From Pogostemon cablin (lineage: Eukaryota > Streptophyta > Magnoliopsida > Lamiales > Lamiaceae), in contig CM043005.1 of assembly GCA_023678885.1 (NCBI GenBank), forward strand, positions 10,964,314 to 11,028,313: a stretch of 64,000 nucleotides of DNA, in the 5' to 3' direction. This document shows positions 11,344 through 21,857 of this stretch, in pieces. Each line of letters begins with the position of its first letter. Position 1 is the first letter of the stretch. A program made the translations under genes and the position numbers. Below the pieces are notes generated by a model, which had not been told where the DNA came from, made no database searches, and was given only the letters and a program-made list of their open reading frames with translations.

Positions 11344-13578
11344 CTTACATGTTGCTCATCCCGAGACAACCAATTTAAACCACAGGAGTCGTGTATAATT
11401 CAACAAGATCAAGTACAACACATATTACACATGCCACTTCATTAAATCAAACAAGAATTACTTGCATCATTATTTCACTCATGTAAAATCAATCCAATCA
11501 CACACCATTCGGAGTACTAAGTAATCTAGCTCACAAGATAAGTATTTACTCTCTTTCGCTCACGTGCGTGAGGCACTATAGGCTAGTATAAACACTCATA
11601 TCAGTTCATATTCACGCGTAACCATAAGCTTGGCAAATGTCTCAAAAATCAACTCACATCAACTTAATACTAAGATCACAAAGGACATGTTTCTAGGTTG
11701 TAATGTTGGCTCTTTGGAAAGGGTAGGAAAATTTGGACATAGTGACTTAAGACACTAGTAGAGAGTTACCTTGGAGGTTCTTGATTTCTCATTCGGCTTC
11801 ATATTCTCCTCCAATTTTTCTCTTGCACTTGCAATTTTCGATTTTCCTTCTCTTCCTTGCATCAACATCATTCTTTTTTTGATCGCTCGGGTACCAGTTG
11901 TAGGCACTACCCTTCTCGAACATCATTCGGCTGCTTTTTAAAACTTCAAGCCCCATGTATAAGCAATTCGGGGTACCAGTTTTAGGCACTACCCCTAACA
12001 AGATTTAACCATGTACTTTTCTTACTAAACCTCAAAGCTCACTTATTTTTAAAACTTCATTCCTTTTCTTCTTGCACACTTATTCACCTCACTCTCTCTA
12101 GCAATGAATAGGGTATTTACAAAGCTCAAATAAGGTAAATAAGGCTCTTTTATTTGGCTTGCCAAAGAAAAAGCTTTTAAAAGCTCAAACAGGGCTACCA
12201 AAGGTTTATAGGATTTTAGGAAAGGTAAAATTTGGCTAAGTGACTCAATTAATCAAAAATGGCCTAAGATCATGTCCTAATATTTCATCAATTGTAAGTT
12301 TCACACAAGACGACAAGCCAAGTTCTAGAATACGTTCATATGAATGATCCTCTCAAGAATAAAATAATCATGATCAAACATAATAGAGGCTCAAATCCTC
12401 ACATAGGTAAATCAATTCCTAATACTCCTCATAGCACATAATCAAGATCAATTCCTCATGAATTCCACATACTTATCAAATTATACATGCTCTTTTCAAT
12501 GAAAATAAACACGTGAACACATGAATGCACAGAATCAACAACCCATATACAAATCAATCATATAAGATCAACTATATCAAGTACATGCCACTCACACATG
12601 AATCACAGAAGGATGAGATTAAGAACACACTTCCCTGGCTTGGTTCGACCTTGATTCGGTCTGTGGAAGAAGTCGAATCAACATTCTGAACACCTTCTCC
12701 TTCGGTTCGACTTGGGTTCGACCTGCTGACCAGGTCGAACCATTCTTGCTTTGGTTGAACCTATTTTCTATAAGTTTTCTGTCACCGGTTTGACCTAGTT
12801 CGACCTGTTGAACAGGTCGAACCAAAAACGTCGTGGTCGAACCATCTCTCCGGACAACTTTTGCACCATAGTTCGACTTCCTCAGCTGGGTTCGACCTCC
12901 TGGCACTGGTCGAACCTACCCTGGCTTTGGTCGAACCAACCTTCTAAACTTCAAAACTGAGTGTTCTTCAATCCCTACACACTTTAAACTTCACTACGAA
13001 TCATTAGGTACCAACTAGAGCACAACTTCATCAAAAATTGTTCCACAAAATATTATTCATGAGTAACTCCGCAATACGAAACAATAAAAACACCACGGAA
13101 CATTAGGCAAGTTGTAAAAAATTATCACATCAAAATCGATTAAAATTCTAAATATGGCACAAAAACCAACTCCCCTAACAAACATCACGAAGAAAAGATT
13201 ATACTATCGGTACTTATCAAGGTAAGTACATCACACCCCCCAAACTTAGTAGAAACTATAGTTGAAACTAAGTTTGAAAAGAGATGTAATTGCCGATAAG
13301 TAAGCACTTCAAATATAAAAATTTCTTACTCACACAAAAGAAATAAAGCATTAAAACGGGAGGGAAAGCCCCTAATAGGCGCTCATGTTTAACGTCGGAG
13401 AGTCACGACGGTACCACTTTGAAAACTACTTGATCAGAGGACGGTCTCGTCGCATCCTCACCTTCCAATACTTTCTCCCCCTCTTACTATCCTCACTTAC
13501 CACCTTACCTTTCCTTAGCACCATACGATCAGTCGAATCTCCTTTCTCCAACTTTCTCTTCTCATTCCTGTCAATCTT
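11344..13578 (-). other. Inner Athila 3' untranslated region
   Basis: Non-coding. It shares long blocks with the outer element's 1811-3170 and 6660-7480 but lacks the ATHILA-ORF1-like gene in between. The block at 13200-13410 matches the DNA just downstream of the outer integrase stop (7300-7500). This marks the right side of the deletion that removed RT through integrase. Confidence 0.75.
12642..12938. repeat. Dyad array in 3' UTR (GGTTCGACC type)
   Basis: Contains the cleanest single dyad of the inner element: 12798-12822, arms GTTCGACCTG and CAGGTCGAAC, perfect over 10 bp, 5-nt loop. Arm type matches this element's LTR and gag-protease arrays. Confidence 0.88.
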
Positions 13579-14724
13579 TCATTCAATTATGGAATCACTC
13601 CCATCACCATCAAGATCAAGGTTAGGACAAAATTGATTACTAAATAAAGAATGAGAGAAATGATTTTCAAATTTGTGAGTAGCCAGTGGTAAGTTAGGAG
13701 GCTTCAAGTAGGCATCCTCTTTCTTTACTTCCATCGGAGTGCTCTCTCTTTCCAATGGCAAGTACGTTTTAGTCCCTTTCACTTCTTCATCCTTCAATTT
13801 TTCCAATGCATACCTGGCCTCACCCGAAGCAAGTAAGTTCTCAAGATATTCAATGCATTCATCATTGGATAGACCATCAAGCTCTGTAGTGGAAGAAGTA
13901 GGAGACTCCATCAAACATTTCTCAAGAGGATCCTTAGACATCAAAGACATATCCTCCTTTACAATCTCCTTCATCACGTCAATACTAAGACACTGAGACT
14001 CCATGGGCATCTTCATTGCTTTGTCTAGATTGAATAGCACCTCTTCTTTGTCCATCCGCAATCTGAGTTTCCCTTTTTGAACATCAATCATAGCTCCAGC
14101 AGTAGCAAGGAAAGGTCTCCCCAAGATTAAAGGGATATTATCCTTGTCATCATCCATCTCTAGCACAAGAAAATCCACAGGAAATACTAGTTTATCTACT
14201 TTGATGAGAACGTCTTCAATAATACCTTTTGGAAACGTCATCAACCTGTCCGCCAATTGTAGAGCAATTGTTGTAGGAGTTAACTCCCCCAAACCAAGAT
14301 TTTTAAAGATAGACAATGGCATCAAATTGATGCTTGCCCCAAGATCGCACAAAGCTCGTCGTGCCGGCCCTTTTCCAATATCACACAAGATAGTGAAGCT
14401 TCCCGGATCCTTCATCTTCTGTGGTAGCTTCCTTTGAATGATCGAGCTGCAATTCTCAGATAAATTCACCATGTCAACTCCGTTCAAGCTCCTCTTCTTC
14501 AACAATATGTCCTTAAGGAATCGGGCATAGTACGGCATCTCCATTATTGCTTCCGAGAAAGGAATGCTCAAGCTTATCTTGTTCATAATCTCTGAAAACT
14601 TCTTGAACTTCTCTTCCAATCCCTTCTTCACGAACCTATAAGGAAATGGCAGAGGTATCTTCATTTTGGGGATACCCCATTCATCACGTTCAACCTTCTC
14701 CGCTTTATCCTTCTCAGCTCTCAA
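13579..14724 (-). CDS. Inner Athila protease domain (part of gag-pro), open
   Basis: This open frame of 381 codons carries a retroviral-type aspartic protease that would cut the Gag-Pro polyprotein. The active-site loop is CDLGAS (residues 126-131), followed by the conserved ILGRPFL at 200-206. The frame is the same as that of the array and second half of gag upstream (14779-16044), separated only by point-mutation stops, so it was one gag-pro frame. After about residue 340 the sequence leaves the family: where RT should begin there is a short unrelated tail ending in GDGSDSIIE and a stop. That is the left edge of the RT-integrase deletion. The start Met is arbitrary. Confidence 0.85.
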   Translation of the reverse strand: MRAEKDKAEKVERDEWGIPKMKIPLPFPYRFVKKGLEEKFKKFSEIMNKISLSIPFSEAIMEMPYYARFLKDILLKKRSLNGVDMVNLSENCSSIIQRKLPQKMKDPGSFTILCDIGKGPARRALCDLGASINLMPLSIFKNLGLGELTPTTIALQLADRLMTFPKGIIEDVLIKVDKLVFPVDFLVLEMDDDKDNIPLILGRPFLATAGAMIDVQKGKLRLRMDKEEVLFNLDKAMKMPMESQCLSIDVMKEIVKEDMSLMSKDPLEKCLMESPTSSTTELDGLSNDECIEYLENLLASGEARYALEKLKDEEVKGTKTYLPLERESTPMEVKKEDAYLKPPNLPLATHKFENHFSHSLFSNQFCPNLDLDGDGSDSIIE

Positions 14725-14845
14725 TCGCTTGGCTCTCTCCCACTTTTTCTCAGCTATAATCTCTGTACTTTGCTCATTCTAAACCACTGGAGTAGCATCA
14801 ACATCATCGGGAGTGTTCGGAGTAGGAATAGGTAAGTTTTGGACA

Positions 14846-15389
14846 GGTTCGTCCAGGGTTCGACCTGTTGAACAAGTCGAACCAGGCACGTAGTCGTCGA
14901 ACCGTCCGTCTGGAATGTTGTTCTCACTTTGAAATTCAGGTTCGACCTGGGTTTGACCTGTCGGATAGGTCGAACCACTACCCCCTAGGTCGAACTGACC
15001 TACTGTACTCCTTCCGCCCTCCGGTTCGACACAAGTTCGACCAAATTGATTAGGTTCGACCTGGGTTCGACCTGTCAGATAGGTCAAACCATGCATGTCG
15101 TGGTCGAACCGTTGCTATGAAAAAATAGGGTACTCCAAGTTGTGTGGTTCGAGGTGGGTTCGACCTGATGTCCAGGTCAAACCATGCTTACTTTGGTCGA
15201 ACCCATCATGTGGAAAAATAGAGTGCTGTGAACGGCCTAGTTCGACATAGGTTCGACCTGTAGGCCAGGTCGAACCATCTGCATGTTGGTCGAATCGATG
15301 CTGCAATGCCTTCTGATCATGTCCAGTGTATGGGTTCGACCTCCCCTGTGTGGTTCAACCTTCAATGTTGGTCGAACCATGGTCGAATC
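14846..15389 (-). repeat. In-frame dyad array inside gag-pro (GGTTCGACC type)
   Basis: Five or six modules of about 80-100 bp, each with the order TTCGACC, TTCGACCTG, CAGGTCGAA, GGTCGAA. In the minus-strand gag-pro frame they encode a recurring peptide of the form GSTxPTGRTQVEP (for example 14900-15100 and 15115-15306). Three stops interrupt it (14779, 15115, 15355); at least the one at 15355 fits CGA-to-TGA. The same DNA motif lies in the untranslated LTR and 3' UTR, so the peptide is probably not what is selected. Confidence 0.85.
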
Positions 15390-16943
15390 TTCCCCTAGAC
15401 ATGTCCAAATTTGATTCCGGCCTCATGGGTCCCTCGTACTGTGTTCCCGAGCTTAATGTGATGGCGTTGCAGGACCTTGGATTCTCAATACTCTGAGACG
15501 GAAACTTCCCCTTCTCAATAGATTGAGTGAGCTTGTTCACATTCTCTGCTATTGTTCCCATCAACAACGAAAGGTCCTTGTGATAATCATCAATCTTCTT
15601 CTCTAATCTAGCCTCAAGGCGGTTCACTCTTTCATCATTCTTCGCCATGTACCTGTTCACCGTATCCTCAAAATCAGGCTTCCCTTCTTCCCCTTTCGCA
15701 CCCGGATCAACACCCATAGGAGGTTGAATTGCATTGTTAGGATTGCTCCATGAAAATTCCGGCCTCTTAGGCTGTTGATAATTACCCGGGGGACCACGAT
15801 TGTTATAGTTCCCCTGGTAATTCCGGTTTTCTTGATTCGGGTACCTAGTTCCTTGAATACTTTGACCCATGGCGTAGTTTGCCTCTTCCAATTCCTCTTG
15901 GATCGTTCCATTATTCATCATCTCTTGCTGCATGATTGGTACTCGTTGAGATATCTCGCTGATCTGCTTCTGTTGAGACTCAAGTAGCTTGTTGATATTG
16001 GACAAGCTCGAAACGATCTCATCCTCTCTCCATGTTTTCATCATTGCTTGTTCAACCTGAGCTACCTTCCCAAGGACATACGTTTAACTCTATCAGTCGG
16101 CCAATCCCTCGAATTCATCGATATGTCTTCAAACAATTTCTCGGCCTCAACGGATGACTTTGTAAGCAATGCTCCAGTAGAAGAAGCATCAAGTAACACT
16201 CTTGATTCACAGTCCAATCCATTATAGAATATACTGATATATTGGGCTTTAGATAGCCCATGTTGAGGACACTTCCTAAGCATGTCCTTGAATCTATCCC
16301 ATGCTTCATGAAATTTTTCACCTCCACCGATAGCAAATTGGTTAATGTCTTGCTTCATCTTAAACACCTTTGAAGGTGGCATGTACCTCTCCAAGAACCT
16401 TAACTTCAGTTGCTCCCAAGTGATGCACTCAGCTGCGTTGATAGTGTCGTACCAATCTCTCGCCTTTTCAGTAAGCGAGAATTTGAACCAGAGGATCTTC
16501 CTAGAATCTTCATGTTCTCCTGCGTCTTTTTGAGTACTTGCATAGCCCAAGAACTTGTTCAGATGCTGCTGCGGATCCTCGAAAGACCCCCCTGAAAAGG
16601 AGTTTCTTTCTATCATGCTAATAAGAGTGGGATGAAGATTGAAAGCTGCATTCGTTCCCCTTGCTCCTAGAAGCCCAAAATTTCCAGCCCCATTGTTTCT
16701 GAAAACCTCTCGGATGGCTAGATTATCCGGATTCGCTGCCATGTTGACTGTTTCTACTCCCGAATTAACTTCAGTTGTAGCTTCAATCATCTACGAAATC
16801 TGCTCGTCAACTTCAACTCCAAAATTCAGAGCTTCAGTTGGATCAATAGTCTTTGCCTTGCTCTTCTTCTTCTTCTTTCTTGACGATGCTCCGATTTCAG
16901 GATTGTTGGGTTCAAGTTCACCTTTCATTGATCTCGTGAGCAT
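15390..16943 (-). pseudogene. Inner Athila gag, nearly intact
   Basis: This is the capsid-type structural protein. The likely start is the ATG at 16941-16943, giving MLTRSMKGELEPNNPEIG, a start shared with the outer copy. The conserved retrotransposon gag core covers about 16120-16560 (RDWYDTINAAE, WEQLKLRFLERYMPPSK, GEKFHEAWDRFKDMLRKCP). A Q/N/P-rich segment follows (NYQGNYNNRGPPGNYQQP); no CCHC zinc knuckle is seen. Lesions: an in-frame TAG near 16791 and a frameshift near 16062-16080, after which the frame continues (15355-16044) into the dyad array and protease. Confidence 0.88.
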
Positions 16944-17030
16944 ACACCTAAAAAGAACTAGAATTCAAACAGCAAAACAAGTTAAATAGCCCTAATAAAC
17001 TAGAAATAACAAAAGGATATTTTACGCCGT

Positions 17031-17047
17031 CCCCGGCAACGGCGCCA
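17031..17047 (-). other. Primer-binding site, tRNA-Asp(GUC)
   Basis: TGGCGCCGTTGCCGGGG on the minus strand is complementary to the 3' end of plant tRNA-Asp including CCA, the primer used by Athila-group elements. It lies 6 bp inside the 5' LTR boundary. Confidence 0.93.
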
Positions 17048-18047
17048 AGAACTTGATAGGGGTTTTCTCAACACACAAATTAATCCTCAAGTATAAGGAT
17101 ATCAATTGTAGTCGCGAAGATGACCAAGTTACATTATCGAACCCACGGGATGGTTAAACATCAATTTCATTATATTCTAGTAAACTTTAGACTATGTTTG
17201 GTAATTGTAAAGGTTTAAAGAGTAATAACTACTAATCGAAATAGCAAAAAGAAATAACAAGAGTTAGAGAAAAGTGAGTTGTGATCAAGAAAAATAGTAG
17301 GTAGTTCGTCGGGTCATCCAGTTTCACTAGCAATTTGTATTTTTATGTGATGGTGTCCGACTCTGCCCTGTGGTTTGTGGACGCATCACTAGACCATGCA
17401 AGTTTACTCTATAGACACAAGTAAATATGCGCTTGACACATGTGAATAATCTCGGAGCAAGAGATATACTTCACCCCCCTTTCTAGGTACTATCATAATC
17501 AATTATCTTCCACGTCTAGAATCTAACCTGATTTGATCTCCCTTTTTAGGTACTATAAAGTTATACTCTTCATCCTATTTATCAACCCGAATTTAATTCA
17601 ATTAATAAATATTCATATAAGACGGTTCTAATAAGACTTTGGAATCCCTTCACTTAGAATTATAACAATAAACCCTGCTCAGTAGTGAACGCACTCAACC
17701 AATAACCATGTTATGTATTCAGACTCTACACAACGATCATTGATGCACAAAACGACTATGAGTATGGATTAAATATGCAATCTTATATAAAACAAACCAC
17801 AGGTAGTGTTGTACGGAGTTTTACACACGAAATACGAATTACATCATGAAACTTTCATAACCCTAGAACTACCAAGGCGGTTCTAGCCCATGATTGATCT
17901 AGGAACAATCATGGTTAGATTGATCATTCTTACTTGAACCTTCAGCGAACTTCTGTCACAACCCTACGGATGGATCACTACCTCTACTCTTGTCTCCCTT
18001 ATGATTGATGATCAAAAGCTCTTTTATTTGAATGCGATTGGTCTCGT

Positions 18048-18053
18048 TTTATA
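18048..18053 (-). promoter_or_regulatory. LTR TATA box (inner 5' LTR, promoter of the element)
   Basis: CAAGTATAAAAC on the minus strand; sister copies in the other LTRs read AAAAG. Confidence 0.6.
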
Positions 18054-18148
18054 CTTGTAATCACATCTCTAGGGCTTGGAATGGGCTTTCTAAGTGATCT
18101 CACGCGTTTCGGCCTCGAAAATCCGAATAAAGTAAGTTCCCGCACATA

Positions 18149-18507
18149 GGCTCGACCTCGTCAAACAGGTCGAACCACTGGCCACAGGTCGAATCCCAAG
18201 TCAAACCCCGCTACTGGAAGAATTCTGCACCGGTTCGACCTCTTGAATAGGTCGAACCTCTCAGGATCAGGTCGAACCCCAGGTCGAACCTCATCACTGG
18301 ATAATTTTTGCTCTTGGTCTGGCCAACCGTCAGGTCAAACTCCCAACATCGTGGTCAAACCCAGCTTCTCACGAACTGGTTCGACCATGGTTCGACCTTA
18401 TGAACAGGTCGAACCCCTCGAGTCGTGGTCGAACCTACTTCCTGCACTTCTCCAACACTGGTTCGACCTGCTGGAGAGGTCGAACCCTCCTTCAACAGGT
18501 CGAACCC
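18149..18507. repeat. Dyad array in U3 of inner 5' LTR
   Basis: Counterpart of 10758-11116, with several CpG positions decayed (GGTCAAAC, TCTGGCC). Lies upstream of the TATA box. Confidence 0.87.
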
Positions 18508-18724
18508 ACCTCTTTTTTTGGCGGTTCGCATGGCTTCGACTCCATCTCTTCGATTCTTGGCACTTTCACTTCGATTTCGCTGTTCAAACCACTCAAAGAG
18601 CTCCAATAACACCTGATTCACGCTAATTCACAATATGTATAGGTTTTCCACCTATTTCCACCTTCAAACTCTCTAAAACTATTACAAAACATGATGCTAA
18701 ACTCGTGAATTTACACACTCATCA

Positions 18725-18729
18725 AACAC
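18725..18729. repeat. Target-site duplication of inner Athila (right)
   Basis: AACAC, identical to 9660-9664. Confidence 0.9.
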
Positions 18730-19194
18730 CTCCATGATCTTTTCTATCAACCCATCAAAAATTGCCATCATGCAACTCTGAAAGGTAGCAGGCGCATTAC
18801 ACAATCCAAATGGCATCTTTCTAAAAGCAAAGATCCCATATGGGCAAGTAAAAGTAGTCTTTTCCTGATCCTCGGGAGCAATCATGATTTGATTATATCC
18901 CGAGTACCCATCCAAGAAACAATAAAACTAATATCCTGCGAGACGATCAAGCATTTGATCCATGAAAGGAAGGGGAAAGTGGTCTTTGCATGTATTTTCA
19001 TTCAGTTTCATCTAATCAGTACACACACACCACCCCGTTGGAATCCTAGTAGCTATCACCTCTCCATCTTCAGTTTTCTTAATAGTCATGCCCCTCTTCT
19101 TAGCTACAACATACAATGGATTCATACCTGTCATCACCCAAAGCAAGTAAGTTTTCAAGATATTCAATACATACCTCATTGGAGAGATCATCAA
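18730..19194 (-). pseudogene. Outer Athila RT, N-terminal half
   Basis: Reading leftward: KKRGMTIKKTEDGEVIATR (about 19030-19110), then DHFPLPFMDQMLDRLAG, LDGYSGYNQ, FTCPYGIFAFRKMPFGLCNA and ATFQSCMMAIFDG. It stops at the inner insertion inside the EVF|MDYF box. It contains in-frame stops, including one replacing the residue before FYCFLDGY. Next to the protease linker (19100-19390) several hundred bases typical of the Pro-RT connection are missing, so the two are fused out of frame. Confidence 0.88.
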
Positions 19195-19390
19195 GCTCCG
19201 TAGTGGGATAAGTAAGAGACTCCATCAAGCATGTCTCAAGAGGGCCCTTAGACAGGATCAAAGACATATCTTCCTTCACAATCTCCTCCACCACATCAAT
19301 ACTATGACATTGTGACTCCATAGACATCTTCATTGCTTTGTCTAGGTTGAATAGGATCTCTTCTTTATCCATCCGCAACCTAAGCTCCCT
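19100..19390 (-). pseudogene. Outer Athila Pro-RT linker fragment
   Basis: Encodes RMDKEEILFNLDKAMK and following residues, colinear with the inner protease ORF after its ILGRPFL motif. It is cut on the right by the 1.2-kb insertion and truncated on the left into RT. Confidence 0.8.
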
Positions 19391-19406
19391 CTTTTGAACA
19401 TCAATC
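19391..19406. repeat. 16-bp target duplication, left
   Basis: CTTTTGAACATCAATC, identical to 20607-20622. Confidence 0.9.
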
Positions 19407-20606
19407 TGAAATTGAGGGGGAGGGGGATCGGGTTTTCTCTGTCTAATTTTTTCTTCCCCCTCCCTCTAAGCTTTTGACCTAATTATTTCCAATAGGCGCC
19501 GTCGTCTATAACGGTATTCTCAACAGAGGGATTCTGTCCTCATCAGTAATTAACTGGGCTCACACACCCGTGTTATCTCCCTACAGTGATTGGCTTCCCT
19601 TCAGCGTTCCAAGATCTCATCCAACTCCGTCTGCTTCCCATACACTGATCGTCGTCACTCCACGCACCTGCAGACACGATGAGCCCAAGTTTCCGCCTCG
19701 AAGGCGGTTGCAATGTCACCACCAAGAGATTTTTTCCACTGTCCTAATTCCAGATATCTCTCGTGGCGAATACAAGGAGCCCACACTTCGGCTGCATCAA
19801 TCCACTGGGTAGCCTTTTAAACCAGCGCCGTCAAGGCTCCAATTGGAAACCCCTAGGGTTCTCCCTTCAGATATATTCCTCCATCATTGGACGATTGAGT
19901 TTTTCAATGGGATTTTTGTTATCCCCTTTTCTCACTGCTGTCACACATGCTGCGGTGCCCTGTCTACCTGCCGATTCACACTTTCAAATCACCAGACGGC
20001 GGATACAGACTGCGTCTTAATATCTGGACTTTGCTCCACTTGTGCTTATGTGTTGGTATCTATGATCTCTTATGTTGGAGTATTGAGGGTCCAGTTTTTT
20101 TCTTTTTCTCTCATTCAGCTGGAATTATTCTGATATTGTTTAAGTTGTTGGATGATGATACTTTCTGGTATTGTACTTTTAGCACTTTTATTTTCAAGGT
20201 TGAGCTTGGGTCTATGAGGATTTATATTCTTTGTTGCTCATTCCTTGCTGCTATGCTCCTACTCTAATTGACTATGCCTGATGGATGTTCAAGGAGTTTT
20301 TTTTGTTTTGCTACTTGGTTGATCAGGACGCTACATTGACTGAACTTTTCAAGATTTAGCATATTTAAAAGACTATCTATTTTGCCTTATTTTTGGTGGA
20401 CTGTAGGATGTGATTGGAATATTTTAAAGGTGCAATCCACTAGTTTATTTTTATTTCAGCAGCTCTAATAGTGTTTGAATTACAAAGTTAGCAGCCTTCT
20501 TCACAAGGCTGCCCGCTTGTTTGGGTTATACAATTGACGTATGTCAATTTCTTACTTATTGTACTCTCTTTTTCTTTTTACTTTTAATAAAACGCCATCT
20601 ATTAGA

Positions 20607-20622
20607 CTTTTGAACATCAATC
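20607..20622. repeat. 16-bp target duplication, right
   Basis: CTTTTGAACATCAATC, identical to 19391-19406. Confidence 0.9.
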
Positions 20623-21376
20623 ATGGCCCCAGCATAAGCAAGGAAAGGTCTTCCCAAGATAAGAGGGATATTATCCTTGTCATCTTCCATCTCAAGTATA
20701 AGAAAATTCACAGGAAAGACTAGTTTCTCCACTTTGACGAGAACGTCTTTAATAATACCTTTCAGAAACGTCATCGACCTGTCCGCCAATTGTAGAGCAA
20801 CTGTTGTAGGAGACAACTCCCCCAAACCAAGCATTTGAAAGATAGACAATGTCATCAAATTGATGCTTGCCCCGAGATCGCACAAGGCTCGTCGTGCCGG
20901 CCCTTTTCCAATCTCACACAAGATAGTGAAGCTTCCCGGATCATTCATCTTCTGTGGCAACTTCCTTTGGATAATTGAGCTTCAATTTATATACAAATTC
21001 ACTGTCTCAACTCCATTCAAGCTTCTTCTTTTCAACAATATATCCTTAAGGAATCGAGCATAGTACGACATCTCCAATATTGCCTCAGAGAAAGGAATGC
21101 TCAAGCTTATCTTATTCATGATATCTGAAAACTTCTTCAATCTTCCAATCCCTTCTTAACCAGCTTATAAGGAAACGACGGAGGTATCTTTGTTTTGGGA
21201 ATATCCCATTCATCACGCTCGACCTTTTTTGCTTTATCCTTTTTGGCTCTCAACCTCTTGGCTCTTTCCCACTTCTTCTCTGCTATGATCTCAGTATTTT
21301 GCTCATTCTGAACCAATGGAGTAATGTTCTCATCACGAGGAGTGTTCGGTGAAGAAACAAGTGCAGTACTGGACAA
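20623..21376 (-). pseudogene. Outer Athila protease, broken
   Basis: 20556-20960 carries CDLGASINLM and ILGRPFLAYAGAMIDVQK; 21137-21376 carries the N-terminal EKKWERAKRLRAKKDKAKK part. Frames differ, and 20960-21137 holds stops. It is homologous to the intact inner copy 13579-14724. Confidence 0.88.
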
Positions 21377-21795
21377 TTCGGCCTGGATTCGACCAGGTGA
21401 TCTGGTCGAATTGGGAACATAGTGGTTGAATTGCGCACTAGAACTCGATTCTCACCCTGTATACTCGATTCAACTAGGATTCGACCTAAAGTTCTAGTCG
21501 AATTGAAGTCCCCCTGGTCGAATTGGCTCACTGTAATATTTCTGCCCCCCAATTCGACCTTAATTCGACCTGAAGGTCAGGTCGAATTAAATGGTTGCTG
21601 GTCAAATTGGGCTTCTGATGAAACAGAGTGCTCCGGAAGGGTAGATTCGACCTCAATTCAACCTGGCCCCCTGGTTGAATTGATTTGGTTGTGGTCGAAT
21701 CGAGGCTCTATTGCTTCCAAATCACGTCTAGGCGTCCAATTCGACCTCTCCTATTGAATTCAACCTGTGGTGTTGGTCGAATTAGGGTCAAATTG
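21375..21795 (-). repeat. Dyad array in gag-pro region of outer element (AATTCGACC type)
   Basis: Contains the best dyad of the window: 21561-21589, arms TAATTCGACCTG and CAGGTCGAATTA, 12 bp perfect, 5-nt loop. It occupies the same place between gag and protease as 14846-15389 in the inner element. Confidence 0.88.
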
Positions 21796-21857
21796 AGCCC
21801 TCGACATGTCCAATTTTGATTCCGGCCTCATCGGTTTCTCGTACTGTGTTCTAGACC

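Larger units (their letters stand above)
9665..18724 (-). mobile_element. Non-autonomous gag-protease Athila element (inner, young)
   Basis: A complete 9060-bp element with LTRs at 9665-11333 and 17054-18724, a perfect tRNA-Asp primer site, gag and protease, a dyad array and a polypurine tract. No RT, RNase H or integrase is present. The 5-bp duplication AACAC is exact (9660-9664 and 18725-18729). It inserted into the outer element's RT gene: reading across the empty site gives ...MEVF|MDYFSIFG. LTR divergence is about 2-3 percent by eye, much of it C-to-T or G-to-A at CpG. It would need enzymes from a related autonomous element, as described for TR-GAG-type non-autonomous retrotransposons. 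Confidence 0.95.
17054..18724 (-). repeat. Inner Athila 5' LTR
   Basis: This 1671-bp LTR is nearly identical to 9665-11333. The TATA motif at 18048-18053 (minus) drives the element. A U3 dyad array lies at 18149-18507. Confidence 0.94.
19391..20622 (+). mobile_element. 1.2-kb non-LTR-retrotransposon-like insert with 16-bp duplication
   Basis: The body 19407-20606 is bounded by an exact 16-bp direct repeat CTTTTGAACATCAATC (19391-19406, 20607-20622). Removing it and one repeat restores the protease coding sequence MIDVQK. A duplication this long is typical of target-primed (LINE-type) integration rather than LTR or MITE insertion. The plus-strand 3' end has a pyrimidine run and TTTTAATAAAA, resembling LINE 3' ends; the 5' end is G-rich. 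There is no RT or endonuclease reading frame, so it is a non-autonomous or chimeric copy. A retrocopy of an unknown transcript is the alternative. Confidence 0.7.

Noticed and set aside
17031..17047. Possible tRNA-Asp gene
   Set aside because: Only the last 17 bases match, next to an LTR; this is the retrotransposon primer-binding site.
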